Positions 1 to 6,380 of a stretch of DNA of 7,941 nucleotides are shown here, piece after piece (positions within the stretch are counted from its first letter, which is position 1; the number at the start of each line of letters is the position of its first letter). Under the pieces are notes generated by a model. The model did no database searches. It worked only from the letters and a program-made list of their open reading frames with translations, and had not been told where the DNA came from. The DNA comes from an uncultured Sutterella sp. (GTDB taxonomy: Bacteria; Pseudomonadota; Gammaproteobacteria; Burkholderiales; Burkholderiaceae_F), in the NCBI GenBank assembly GCA_900552195.1, contig URYO01000048.1, forward strand, positions 1 through 7,941. Reading direction: 5' to 3'. The translations under genes and the position numbers were made by a program.

Positions 1-1
1 A

Positions 2-142
2 AATCAACTTTATCGGATCGCCAGCATGTTTGCATTGGGGCTATGTCAATCGTTCAAATTTATTTTGGACAGTAGTGAAATAAAACATAAAGTTAATATT
101 GAAATTGAGGATTTTTGTGCTAAACTAGATCATTATATATGA
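2..142 (+). pseudogene. 3' end of an unrecognised gene, cut by the window edge and probably by the IS left end
   Basis: Reading frame 2 is open from the window edge for 46 codons to a TGA at 140-142. The translated tail looks protein-like: a hydrophobic start containing SMFALGLCQSFKFIL, then a charged stretch ending KLDHYI. I do not recognise the family. The region is clearly more AT-rich than the operon to the right. The proposed IS left end begins at about 106, so the last dozen codons would be IS sequence and the original C-terminus would be lost. The other two plus frames are also open for about 25 codons, so the choice of frame is not certain; chance openness in AT-rich DNA remains possible. 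Confidence 0.35.
106..131 (+). repeat. Candidate left terminal inverted repeat of the IS
   Basis: Begins TGAGGATTTT and ends GATC. It matches the reverse complement of 1969-1993 at the outer TGAG-ATTTT block and at the inner GATC, about 14 of 25 aligned positions overall with one gap. The middle is not conserved, so this is a weak repeat judged mainly by its position just outside the transposase gene. Confidence 0.35.
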
Positions 143-152
143 AGATCTACCA

Positions 153-1940
153 ATGACAAATCCCAAGCTTCCTCCGATTCTGATCAATAAGGCAGGTTCC
201 GTTTATTACGATTACACGTATAAAAACGTTTGGGATAGAGAACTCAAGCGGAGCAAAAGAGGCGAATCCAAAAAGATTGGGACAATCCTCGGCGGACAAA
301 AGGACGGAAAAATTCGTTTTGATGAGGCTTTCCTTCAGGATCATCCTGAATTTCGGAACTATCAGGTTGAGAGAAGAGGTAAAGATTATGTCTTTACGCA
401 GATCTCCGAAGAAGGCATCACTCTTGAACAGGCTCGCAACATAAAGAAGCTTCACGCCGGTGCTACTTGGGCTTTAGATCAGATCGTTGCCGATTCTCCT
501 GTCGGGGAGTTCTTAAAGGAGTGCTTCCCAAGGAACAAAGACTATAAAAAGATCCTTTCCTTGGCGTACTTTTTAATCCTTAATCAGAACAACAACGTTA
601 GCTTCTATGAAAGCTTTGCAGAGACGACGAGACTGCCGTATCCTCGGCCGCTGAGCCCATCGGCGGTAACTCGTCTCTTCCAGAGGATAGAACTACGTGA
701 TGCCCAGCGTTATTTCTTGCTGATGCGCAGTTATCTTCAAGAAGACGAAGACAACAAGATCATTCTTGCCCTGGACTCGACCTCAATCTCTTCTTACTCC
801 ACGCGCTTAACTCATATTGAATACGGTAAAAACAAAGACGATGATGCGCTGCCGCAGCTAAACGTTCTCTTCTTGGTAGACCAGAAGTCCGGACTTCCGA
901 TTTTTTATCGCTTTTATGACGGAAATGTTCCAGATGTCAGCACCATTCGTCATACGATTGCCGATCAGGCCCTTCTAAACATGAAGAACGTCGTTCTGGT
1001 TGCTGACAAAGGCTATAACAGCGTAAAAAACATCAACGACTGTCTGATCAATAAAGTTGAGTTCATTTTTAATGTCCGTCTGGGAACGAAAGGCTGTCTG
1101 GCCAGAGAACTCATAGATGAACATAGAAAGGAGTTTGCAGACCTCAACAGCGGCGATCCTTACACCAGGAAGAACATCGCCACAGCAAAGGTGAATTGGA
1201 AATACGATCCGCGGCCGGTAGATGGAAAACCGGCATCAAACTCTGCGACAGCCGAGCTTTATTACCACATGTTCTACGATCCGGTTATCTATCAGGAAGC
1301 GGCCAATAAGCTCACGGAATCGCTTCTCACGATTAAAAAGAAACTCATCGAAGAGGAAGCTCTCACCGAACAAGAAGAAGAGCTGAAAGAAAAATTCTTC
1401 CGGAACGATAAAGAAAAAGGCTTGGTTATTGTTAACCGCCGGGTAGACGAATACTTGAAGTACAAGGAATTTAGGGTCTTAGTCTCAGACTCGGAGAAGG
1501 ATCCGGTTAAGGCCTGGACGGCTTATGCGGACCGCTGGCGCGTAGAGGATGCCTTCGCAACGCTCAAGGACCGACTTGGCTGTAACCGAATCAGGTGCTC
1601 TGACAACAAGGCACTGCAGGGGAAAACCTTCGTACAGTTCATTGCGACGGGCTTGTCGCTGATGGTTCGTTCGAGAATCCGCAGCTATATGAAGGAAAAC
1701 AAGAAAGCAGGGAAACTGAACCTGGTTTACGAGAGCGACTCAAAGATCCTTCAAGTTCTAAATAACGTCATGCAAACTCGCTTTAATCACGGCTACTACT
1801 TCGACGAAGTTGCCGGTAAAAAGATTAAATACTTTGAAGCGTTAGGTGTTGGAGTTCCGGGAGCCGGGCCCGAGACACCGGAAGAGGTGCAGGATGAACC
1901 AGAAGTCGAACCGTTATTAGGTACGGATATTGAAATTTAA
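153..1940 (+). CDS. IS1634-like DDE transposase, full length
   Basis: This 595-residue protein catalyses cut-and-paste or copy movement of its own element through an RNase H-fold DDE domain. The catalytic residues are all visible: D208 in LALDSTS, D285 in VLVADKGYNS, and E465 inside a perfect Y-(2)-R-(3)-E-(6)-K signature (Y458, R461, E465, K472), the hallmark of the IS4 superfamily. The long insertion between the second D and the E, with a charged Lys/Glu-rich stretch around residues 385-425, fits the large IS1634/IS1549-type proteins. The N-terminal 100 residues, starting with a short beta-rich segment containing GSVYYDYTY, match the usual start of that group, supporting the ATG at 153. The Shine-Dalgarno is poor (GAAG, 8 nt before the start), common for transposases. 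The reading frame is uninterrupted, so the gene may be active. The acidic tail after about residue 570 looks disordered. Confidence 0.93.
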   Translation: MTNPKLPPILINKAGSVYYDYTYKNVWDRELKRSKRGESKKIGTILGGQKDGKIRFDEAFLQDHPEFRNYQVERRGKDYVFTQISEEGITLEQARNIKKLHAGATWALDQIVADSPVGEFLKECFPRNKDYKKILSLAYFLILNQNNNVSFYESFAETTRLPYPRPLSPSAVTRLFQRIELRDAQRYFLLMRSYLQEDEDNKIILALDSTSISSYSTRLTHIEYGKNKDDDALPQLNVLFLVDQKSGLPIFYRFYDGNVPDVSTIRHTIADQALLNMKNVVLVADKGYNSVKNINDCLINKVEFIFNVRLGTKGCLARELIDEHRKEFADLNSGDPYTRKNIATAKVNWKYDPRPVDGKPASNSATAELYYHMFYDPVIYQEAANKLTESLLTIKKKLIEEEALTEQEEELKEKFFRNDKEKGLVIVNRRVDEYLKYKEFRVLVSDSEKDPVKAWTAYADRWRVEDAFATLKDRLGCNRIRCSDNKALQGKTFVQFIATGLSLMVRSRIRSYMKENKKAGKLNLVYESDSKILQVLNNVMQTRFNHGYYFDEVAGKKIKYFEALGVGVPGAGPETPEEVQDEPEVEPLLGTDIEI

Positions 1941-1947
1941 CGAGGAT

Positions 1948-1966
1948 GCCGGAGCCGAACTCCGGC
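1948..1966. repeat. Perfect 7-bp hairpin just after the transposase stop
   Basis: GCCGGAG and CTCCGGC flank a 5-nt CCGAA loop, beginning 8 nt after the transposase TAA. The stem is GC-rich, but no T-run follows in either direction, so it is not a standard terminator. It could stabilise the 3' end of the transposase mRNA or block outside transcription from entering the gene leftward; this is inference. Confidence 0.6.
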
Positions 1967-1968
1967 TA

Positions 1969-1993
1969 GATCACTGAAAAACGCAAAATCTCA
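1969..1993 (-). repeat. Candidate right terminal inverted repeat of the IS
   Basis: Read on the minus strand it starts TGAGATTTTG and carries GATC at its inner end, matching the left-end sequence at 106-131 with a single gap. It overlaps the 1977-2006 hairpin, so the element's end and that hairpin share bases. Confidence 0.35.
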
Positions 1994-2006
1994 GATCGAC
2001 TCTGAG
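1977..2006 (-). terminator. Possible second leftward terminator at the IS right edge
   Basis: On the minus strand a 6-bp stem (CTCAGA / TCTGAG, 5-nt loop, 1990-2006) is followed by a T-rich tract interrupted by GCG (ATTTTGCGTTTTT). It could back up the tRNA terminator at 2051-2077 and stop transcription from entering the IS in antisense. The interrupted T-run makes it weaker than the upstream one, and the T-rich part is also the proposed IS end. Confidence 0.4.
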
Positions 2007-2050
2007 GCGTAGGACAAAACGGAATGATCACTCCGAACAGTCTGCAGATA

Positions 2051-2077
2051 AAGAAAAACCTCGTACATCGACGAGGT
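2051..2077 (-). terminator. Rho-independent terminator after tRNA-Leu
   Basis: Read leftward, a perfect 7-bp stem (ACCTCGT / ACGAGGT, 6-nt loop) is followed by TTTTTCTT. It begins about 15 nt past the tRNA CCA end, as expected for the end of a transcription unit carrying the tRNA, and probably ends the whole hflK-to-tRNA series. Confidence 0.85.
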
Positions 2078-2092
2078 CTTAGGAATTAGGTC

Positions 2093-2179
2093 TGGTGCCC
2101 GGGACTGGACTCGAACCAGCACGCCCGCGAAGGCGCTAGCACCTGAAGCTAGTACGTCTACCAATTTCGCCACCCGGGC
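2093..2179 (-). tRNA. tRNA-Leu, anticodon CAG
   Basis: The 87-nt minus-strand sequence folds as a class II tRNA. The 7-bp acceptor GCCCGGG pairs perfectly with CCCGGGC, followed by discriminator A and an encoded CCA. The D-arm contains the AATTGGTAGA element. The anticodon stem CTAGC/GCTAG closes a 7-nt loop TTCAGGT giving anticodon CAG (reads CUG codons). A long variable arm (CGCC/GGCG stem) marks it as Leu/Ser-type, and the T-arm has TTCGAGT in a five-pair stem with one G-U pair. Discriminator A and the anticodon identify leucine. It lies 59 nt after the phosphoribosyltransferase gene in the same direction and ends at the terminator at 2051-2077. Confidence 0.97.
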
Positions 2180-2180
2180 A

Positions 2181-2228
2181 ACAGAGAGCCGAGAGATTGT
2201 TAATGCACACAATCTCCTAGGCCTCTGT
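2181..2228 (-). repeat. 17-bp hairpin immediately upstream of the tRNA-Leu 5' end
   Basis: ACAGAG (2181-2186) pairs with CTCTGT (2223-2228), GCC (2188-2190) with GGC (2220-2222), and GAGATTGT (2193-2200) with ACAATCTC (2209-2216); there is one bulged base, a small internal loop and an 8-nt apical loop. It stops 1 nt short of the mature tRNA 5' end (2179). No T-run follows, because the tRNA itself starts there, so it is not a classical terminator. In a read-through transcript it could guide processing (RNase III or RNase E) between the mRNA and the tRNA; that role is inference. Confidence 0.7.
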
Positions 2229-2231
2229 CAA
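2203..2231 (-). promoter_or_regulatory. Candidate promoter for tRNA-Leu (perfect -35, weak -10)
   Basis: A consensus -35 TTGACA lies at 2231-2226 on the minus strand, between the phosphoribosyltransferase stop and the tRNA. With an 18-nt spacer the matching -10 would be TGCATT (three of six consensus bases), placing a start about 15-20 nt before the mature tRNA. The -10 is poor, so the tRNA may depend on operon read-through instead. The elements lie inside the 2181-2228 hairpin sequence. Confidence 0.3.
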
Positions 2232-2238
2232 ACCGCCA

Positions 2239-2766
2239 TTATTCGGGTTTTCTTTTTCCCTCTACCTTGGCTACCAGCTGTCCGAGGCGCATTGTGTCGT
2301 ACTCTTCAAACGGCTGGTGAATCCAAGGATTGTCTCCTAGATATTCGACATAGTAGTCAGGTTCAACCTGAGAGCAGCCCTTCCACCACAAAACAGCGGT
2401 GCGAACTTCGGTCACGCCCGGATAGTTGTTCTGAAGGTGTTCGACTACCTTCTTCAAAGTCAGTCCGGAATCAACCAAATCGTCGACTAAAAGCACTCTT
2501 CCTTTGAGAGAGTCAGGACGGCTGGAAGCAATGTACTTACCGATGTCCAAACTTCCCTGAATCGTGCCGGCAGCTTCTCTATAAGAGCTGGTCGACAAAA
2601 TGTTCAGCGGCATATCGAAAATTCTGGAGAGGATGTCTCCGGGGCGAAGGCCGCCTCGAGCTAAGCAAAGCAAAGAATCAAACTTCCAGCCGCTGTCATA
2701 GACATTAAAAGCCAGAGTCTCAATAAGGCGGCGATATTCTTCCCAAGAAACGTGAAGATCTTTCAT
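2239..2766 (-). CDS. Purine phosphoribosyltransferase (Gpt/Hpt-like, COG2236-type)
   Basis: This 175-residue cytosolic enzyme should transfer phosphoribose from PRPP to a free 6-oxopurine (hypoxanthine, guanine or xanthine) to recover the nucleotide. The PRPP-binding signature VLLVDDLVDSGLTL is at residues 91-104 with both consecutive acidic residues. An ARGGLRPGDIL segment at 36-46 and a late PWIHQPFE stretch resemble E. coli Gpt, whose equivalent Trp region binds the purine ring. The start ATG is 12 nt after the purA stop and is preceded by AGGA at good spacing, so it is probably co-transcribed with purA. Context supports a purine salvage role beside purine synthesis. The exact base preference cannot be read from the sequence; the family also includes poorly characterised members. 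Confidence 0.88.
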   Translation of the reverse strand: MKDLHVSWEEYRRLIETLAFNVYDSGWKFDSLLCLARGGLRPGDILSRIFDMPLNILSTSSYREAAGTIQGSLDIGKYIASSRPDSLKGRVLLVDDLVDSGLTLKKVVEHLQNNYPGVTEVRTAVLWWKGCSQVEPDYYVEYLGDNPWIHQPFEEYDTMRLGQLVAKVEGKRKPE

Positions 2767-2778
2767 TCCTATTCCTAA

Positions 2779-4071
2779 TTATTCAAACGGGTTATGAAGC
2801 AAAATTGTCTGAGAACGATCCGGGCCGGTAGAAACAACTGCGATCGGGCAGCCGGCAACCTCGGACAGACGAGTTAAATATTTTTGTGCGTTAACGGGCA
2901 GATCTTCCCACTTTGTGATGCCGAAAGTCGGTTCCTTCCAGCCGGGGAAGTCTTCGTAAATGACTTTACACTGAGCAACTTCTTCTGCACCGACAGGCAT
3001 GATATCGATTCTTTCGCCCTTGTATTCGTAGCCGACGCCTAAACGGACGGTTTCAAAACCGTCTAAAACGTCGAGCTTCATCACAGCCAGACCGCTTAAA
3101 CCGTTCCATTCAACAGCGCGGCGAAGTGCGGCGCCGTCGAACCAGCCGCAGCGGCGGGGACGTCCGGTCACTGCACCGAATTCATTGCCCTTCTTAGCAA
3201 TGGTTTTGCCGACTTCATCAAAGAGTTCGGTCGGGAAGGGGCCGGAACCGACACGTGTGCAGTAAGCCTTGGTAATGCCAAGAATGTAATTGAGTTTCTG
3301 AGGACCGACACCGGACCCGGGGCTGGCAAAGCCGGCAACGGTATTGCTGGAAGTGACGAACGGGTAGGTTCCGTGGTCGATGTCGAGCATGGTTCCCTGA
3401 GCTCCTTCATACAGGAACTGTTCGCCTTCCTTCATCTTAGTGTTGAGGATGTGGGAGATGTCGCGAATCTTCGGAACGATTCTCGGAGCCATTGCCAGCG
3501 TGTCTTCGATCATCTTTTCGACGTCCACGGGTTCGCTGTTGTAGTAGTTCACCAGCAGGAAGTTGATGAGCTTGCAGTTTTCGCGAACTTTTTCTGCAAA
3601 TACTTTCGGTTCAGCCAGATCCCTGACGTGAACAGCGCGGCGAGCAATTTTGTCTTCATAGGCCGGGCCGATACCGCGGCCTGTTGTACCAATCTTCTTA
3701 TCTCCTAAGGCATTTTCACGAGCGTGGTCGAGTGCGATGTGATAAGGAAGAACCAGAGGGCACTGACCGGAGACAAAAATACGATCTTCGGCATCCATAC
3801 CGTGAGCCTTCAAGTCGTCAATTTCCTTCAGCATCGCTTCGGGGCTGACAACCGCACCGTTGCCGATGTAGCACTTAACGTGAGGATGCATAACACCCGA
3901 GGGGATCAAACGAAGAACCGTTTTCTGGCCGTTGATCACGAGTGTGTGGCCAGCATTGTGGCCGCCGTTGAAACGGACAACGCCTTGTACGCTTTCGGTG
4001 AGCCAGTCAACGATCTTGCCTTTGCCTTCGTCGCCCCACTGAGCGCCGACAACGACTACATTTTTACTCAT
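2779..4071 (-). CDS. purA: Adenylosuccinate synthetase
   Basis: The enzyme joins IMP and aspartate using GTP to form adenylosuccinate, the first committed step from IMP to AMP, in the cytosol. At 430 residues it is close to the 432 of E. coli PurA. The N-terminal signature QWGDEGKGK is at 11-19, giving catalytic D14, and the catalytic histidine is H42 in NAGHT. The second family signature, [13 protein letters not shown], covers 133-145 with T130, K141 and R144 at the IMP site. The loop [10 protein letters not shown] around 302-311 carries the arginines that contact aspartate/IMP, and STGPDR near the C-terminus is the guanine-binding motif. The ATG has a strong GAGG Shine-Dalgarno 5 nt upstream. 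It begins 17 nt after hisZ and is followed after 12 nt by the phosphoribosyltransferase gene. No key residue is missing. Confidence 0.98.
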   Translation of the reverse strand: MSKNVVVVGAQWGDEGKGKIVDWLTESVQGVVRFNGGHNAGHTLVINGQKTVLRLIPSGVMHPHVKCYIGNGAVVSPEAMLKEIDDLKAHGMDAEDRIFVSGQCPLVLPYHIALDHARENALGDKKIGTTGRGIGPAYEDKIARRAVHVRDLAEPKVFAEKVRENCKLINFLLVNYYNSEPVDVEKMIEDTLAMAPRIVPKIRDISHILNTKMKEGEQFLYEGAQGTMLDIDHGTYPFVTSSNTVAGFASPGSGVGPQKLNYILGITKAYCTRVGSGPFPTELFDEVGKTIAKKGNEFGAVTGRPRRCGWFDGAALRRAVEWNGLSGLAVMKLDVLDGFETVRLGVGYEYKGERIDIMPVGAEEVAQCKVIYEDFPGWKEPTFGITKWEDLPVNAQKYLTRLSEVAGCPIAVVSTGPDRSQTILLHNPFE

Positions 4072-4088
4072 TTCATCCTCTTAAAAAA

Positions 4089-5255
4089 TTAACGGTTCGA
4101 CGTACGAGCCGCTACCGTCCAAACACCATTGAAACAAATTAATTCTTCATCCAAGCGGAAAGATTCTTCCAGCGAAGCAACATTGTCTTCGGGAAGTTTT
4201 TCAATCACGATGTCGCCGTTTTCGCGAAGTTCACGAATGCGGGACTGCAGGGCGGCATCATCCAGCTTGTTGGGCGCCAAAATCGCATAGGGACGCTTTG
4301 TGTCCATCACGGCGATAATCTCGCGCAGGTATAACGTGAAGCCGACCGCGGGACGCCTACGTCCGAAACGCTCGCCGATATCATCGTAACGGCCGCCGCG
4401 CAGAATCGGCTGATAACGGCCGGGAATATTGACACTGAAAGTTACGCCGGTGTGGTAGTTATAGCCGGCAACATCCGCAAAATCATAGCTGACGATATCT
4501 GCGCCGGATTCACGGCCAAGCCTGCGGACTCTTTCTAAGATTTCCGGGATTTCCGGATAATCGGAAAACTCTTCAATAACTTGATTCAGGACGTCTTCCG
4601 ACCCAAAGAGCATGGTCAGTCGGACCAAATCATTAACGGTTTTCTCTTTGAGAACACCTCTGAGTTCTTCCAGTGCGGAGCGGTCTTTGTGACTCAATGC
4701 AAAGAGAATTTGTTCCTGAACTTCTGCGCTGGCCGGGTCGCTGTCCAGAATGGCTTTTACAACACCGGTGTGCCCCAAGTCCAAGAAAATATTTTCCAAG
4801 CCGAATTGACGAAGGGACTCAATGCCTAAACAAATCACTTCCCGTTCGCTTTCTACACTGGAAGAGCCGAACATTTCCACACCCGCCAAGTACGGCTGGC
4901 GTGAAGCAAGAGGATGCAGAGGGCGAGCGTGGAGGACGCTTCCGACATAACAGAGGCGCGATACACCCGAACGATTGAGAATGTGAGCATCGATTCGAGC
5001 AACCTGAGGCGTCATATCGGCGCGGATACCCATCGTTTTTCCCGTGACCTGATCGACGATCTTGAAGGTTCTGAGATCCAGATCTCCGCCCGTTCCGGTC
5101 AGAAGAGAGTCAACGTACTCCACCAAAGGAGGACGAACGACTTCAAAACCATGGCTTGTCACCAGTTTTAGGAAAGAACTTCTAAGATGCTCTATGGCCC
5201 TCGCCTCTCGTGGAAGCATATCCGCGATATTTTCAGGTAACAGCCACACTGACAT
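4089..5255 (-). CDS. hisZ: ATP phosphoribosyltransferase regulatory subunit HisZ
   Basis: HisZ is a catalytically inactive paralogue of histidyl-tRNA synthetase that binds the short form of HisG; together they make and regulate ATP phosphoribosyltransferase, the first step of histidine synthesis. The 388-residue protein opens with SVWLLPENIADMLP, typical of betaproteobacterial HisZ. It keeps class II synthetase core features: the GIRADMTPQVARI segment at 76-88, the RLCYVGSVLHARP motif-2 region at 100-112, and a motif-3-like GGRYDDIGERFG at about 287-298. It ends soon after, without the anticodon-binding domain of true HisRS, which separates it from HisS. A longer reading frame starts at 5291, but that overlaps the upstream gene; the ATG at 5255 has an AGGA Shine-Dalgarno and matches the family start. 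hisG is not in the window and should lie elsewhere. Confidence 0.95.
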   Translation of the reverse strand: MSVWLLPENIADMLPREARAIEHLRSSFLKLVTSHGFEVVRPPLVEYVDSLLTGTGGDLDLRTFKIVDQVTGKTMGIRADMTPQVARIDAHILNRSGVSRLCYVGSVLHARPLHPLASRQPYLAGVEMFGSSSVESEREVICLGIESLRQFGLENIFLDLGHTGVVKAILDSDPASAEVQEQILFALSHKDRSALEELRGVLKEKTVNDLVRLTMLFGSEDVLNQVIEEFSDYPEIPEILERVRRLGRESGADIVSYDFADVAGYNYHTGVTFSVNIPGRYQPILRGGRYDDIGERFGRRRPAVGFTLYLREIIAVMDTKRPYAILAPNKLDDAALQSRIRELRENGDIVIEKLPEDNVASLEESFRLDEELICFNGVWTVAARTSNR

Positions 5256-5260
5256 AAAGA

Positions 5261-5264
5261 TCCT
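5261..5264 (-). promoter_or_regulatory. Ribosome binding site that fixes the hisZ start
   Basis: AGGA (within GAAAGGA) lies 5 nt before the ATG at 5255, directly after the TAG of the DUF2065 gene. The alternative upstream ATG at 5291 lies inside that gene and would add 12 residues not expected in HisZ. Confidence 0.75.
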
Positions 5265-5266
5265 TT

Positions 5267-5458
5267 CTAAAAAAGCAATGAACCGGCCCAAACGATCACC
5301 AGCCCTAAGACTACACTTTCTAACCCGATATAACGGATTTTCTCGCTAGGAAATCGTGAGATAAATCTCACGGCACGTTTCCATAAATCGGGCGCCAACA
5401 TAGGTAAAAGGCCCTCAAGTACGAAGCAGAAACCCAGTACGTACAAGAAGGCCTTCAT
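5267..5458 (-). CDS. Small DUF2065 inner-membrane protein
   Basis: The 63-residue protein has two hydrophobic segments, about 4-22 (FLYVLGFCFVLEGLLPMLAP) and 43-61 (IGLESVVLGLVIVWAG), separated by a basic, amphipathic middle (LWKRAVRF, RFPSEKIRYIG). This is the pattern of DUF2065 (YjeT-like) proteins, which are found next to hflC in many proteobacteria. Function is unknown; the position suggests a link to the HflKC/FtsH membrane complex, but that is guilt by association. The ATG at 5458 is the only possible long start because a TAA lies two codons upstream. No Shine-Dalgarno is visible before it, and hflC ends 18 nt upstream, so translation may be coupled to hflC. Confidence 0.88.
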   Translation of the reverse strand: MKAFLYVLGFCFVLEGLLPMLAPDLWKRAVRFISRFPSEKIRYIGLESVVLGLVIVWAGSLLF

Positions 5459-5476
5459 GATTTAGATCACAAAAAA

Positions 5477-6370
5477 TTACGGTTGTTTATTCGCTTGGAC
5501 TTCACCGCGGGAACTCTTGAGATAGTCAAAGAATTCGCTGCTCGGATCCACCACCATCATGTCCTGAGGTTTATTGAAGGACTGACGGTAAGCATCCAGT
5601 GAGCGATAGAACTTCGCAAATTCGGGATCTTTGCTGAATGCTTTGGCGTAGAGTTCGTTGGCCTGGGCGTCCCCGGAACCTTTAATGTTCTGAGCGTCAC
5701 GATAAGCTTCCGCCAGAACAACGGTTCTCTGACGATCAGCGTCGGCCTTGATCTTTTCGGCTTCAGCAGCACCTTTGGAGCGTTCTTCGCTGGCAACGCG
5801 CTTACGTTCAGCTTCCATACGGCGATAGACAGACTCGGAAATTTCCGGTGTGAAGTCGACTCGTTTGAGTCGGACATCCACAACTTCAATGCCTAAATCA
5901 GAAACACGCTTCTGCAGAGCTTCAGAGATTTCTGCCATTGCGCGAGCTCTGTCGCTAGAAGTGATGTCGTTTACCGTGCGGCGGTTCACAACCTGGTTGA
6001 GAACGTCACGAAGCAGCGCAGACATACGGTCGTCCGCGGCTCGTTCGCTGCCTTGGAAAGAAACCCAGTAGCGGCGTGGATCGTTGATGCGCCACTTCAC
6101 ATAGGAATCGATCATCAGGTTTTTCTTCTCACTGGTTTGAACCAGATCTGCTGCAGGCGTATCGATCGTAAGAATACGTTTGTCCAAATAGACGACGTTT
6201 TGAAGCGGGGCCGGCAGCTTGACATGCAGACCGGGTGTAGAGACAACGCTCTTTAATTCACCAAGCATGAAGACCAGAGCGTATTCACGCTCGTTTACCG
6301 TGTAAAGGCAGGTTCTCGCGAGCAAGGCGCCAAAGAGAACAACAATAACTAAGGAAAGTAATTTTTTCAT
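5477..6370 (-). CDS. hflC: HflC, SPFH-domain partner of HflK and modulator of FtsH
   Basis: HflC pairs with HflK in the inner membrane to form the large SPFH cage around the FtsH protease and modulate its access to membrane substrates. The 297-residue protein has one N-terminal membrane anchor (about 4-22), then a band 7/SPFH domain from about 23 to 190 that begins with the typical VNEREYALVFMLGE and PGLHVKLP motifs. An Ala/Glu/Lys-rich helical segment (about 185-245, including RRMEAERKR and GAAEAEKIKADADRQR) is the expected coiled coil, followed by the conserved FYRSLDAYRQSF region. It is shorter than E. coli HflC (334). The Shine-Dalgarno AAGGA overlaps the hflK stop codon, 7 nt before the ATG, implying coupled expression with hflK. 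Despite old names, it is not itself a protease. Confidence 0.96.
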   Translation of the reverse strand: MKKLLSLVIVVLFGALLARTCLYTVNEREYALVFMLGELKSVVSTPGLHVKLPAPLQNVVYLDKRILTIDTPAADLVQTSEKKNLMIDSYVKWRINDPRRYWVSFQGSERAADDRMSALLRDVLNQVVNRRTVNDITSSDRARAMAEISEALQKRVSDLGIEVVDVRLKRVDFTPEISESVYRRMEAERKRVASEERSKGAAEAEKIKADADRQRTVVLAEAYRDAQNIKGSGDAQANELYAKAFSKDPEFAKFYRSLDAYRQSFNKPQDMMVVDPSSEFFDYLKSSRGEVQANKQP

Positions 6371-6380
6371 TTCTCTGTCC

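Larger units (their letters stand above)
106..1993 (+). mobile_element. IS1634-like (IS4 superfamily) insertion sequence, approximate ends
   Basis: The element consists of one transposase gene (153-1940) flanked by short non-coding ends. The boundaries proposed here rest on an imperfect terminal inverted repeat: TGAGGATTTT at 106-115 and the reverse complement of 1984-1993, TGAGATTTTG, which align at nine bases with one single-base gap; a GATC also recurs at matching distance inside both ends (128-131 and 1969-1972). I could not find a convincing flanking target duplication. Members of the IS1634 family can make long or variable duplications, so the left copy may be mostly outside the window. 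The presence of the element is secure; its exact ends are not. Confidence 0.5.

Noticed and set aside
43..48. TTGACA on the minus strand as a leftward promoter
   Set aside because: No acceptable -10 is present at 16-18 nt spacing and no gene is visible in that direction before the window edge.
115..143. Transposase promoter TTGTGC - 17 nt - TATGAA
   Set aside because: Both boxes match consensus poorly and AT-rich DNA gives many equal candidates; I could not choose one.
125..1975. Direct match CTAGATCAyT at 125-134 and 1966-1975 as a target-site duplication of the IS
   Set aside because: Both copies lie inside the proposed ends, and the left copy is between the end and the transposase start, so it is more likely chance or part of the terminal regions than a target duplication.
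2020..2035. 16-bp imperfect palindrome centred on TGATCA (CGGAATGATCACTCCG)
   Set aside because: It has one mismatched pair and no loop, lies between terminators and not near a promoter, and such dyads arise easily by chance.
1991..2212. 73-codon minus-strand reading frame
   Set aside because: It covers the whole tRNA-Leu and both flanking hairpins, so it is a shadow and not a gene.
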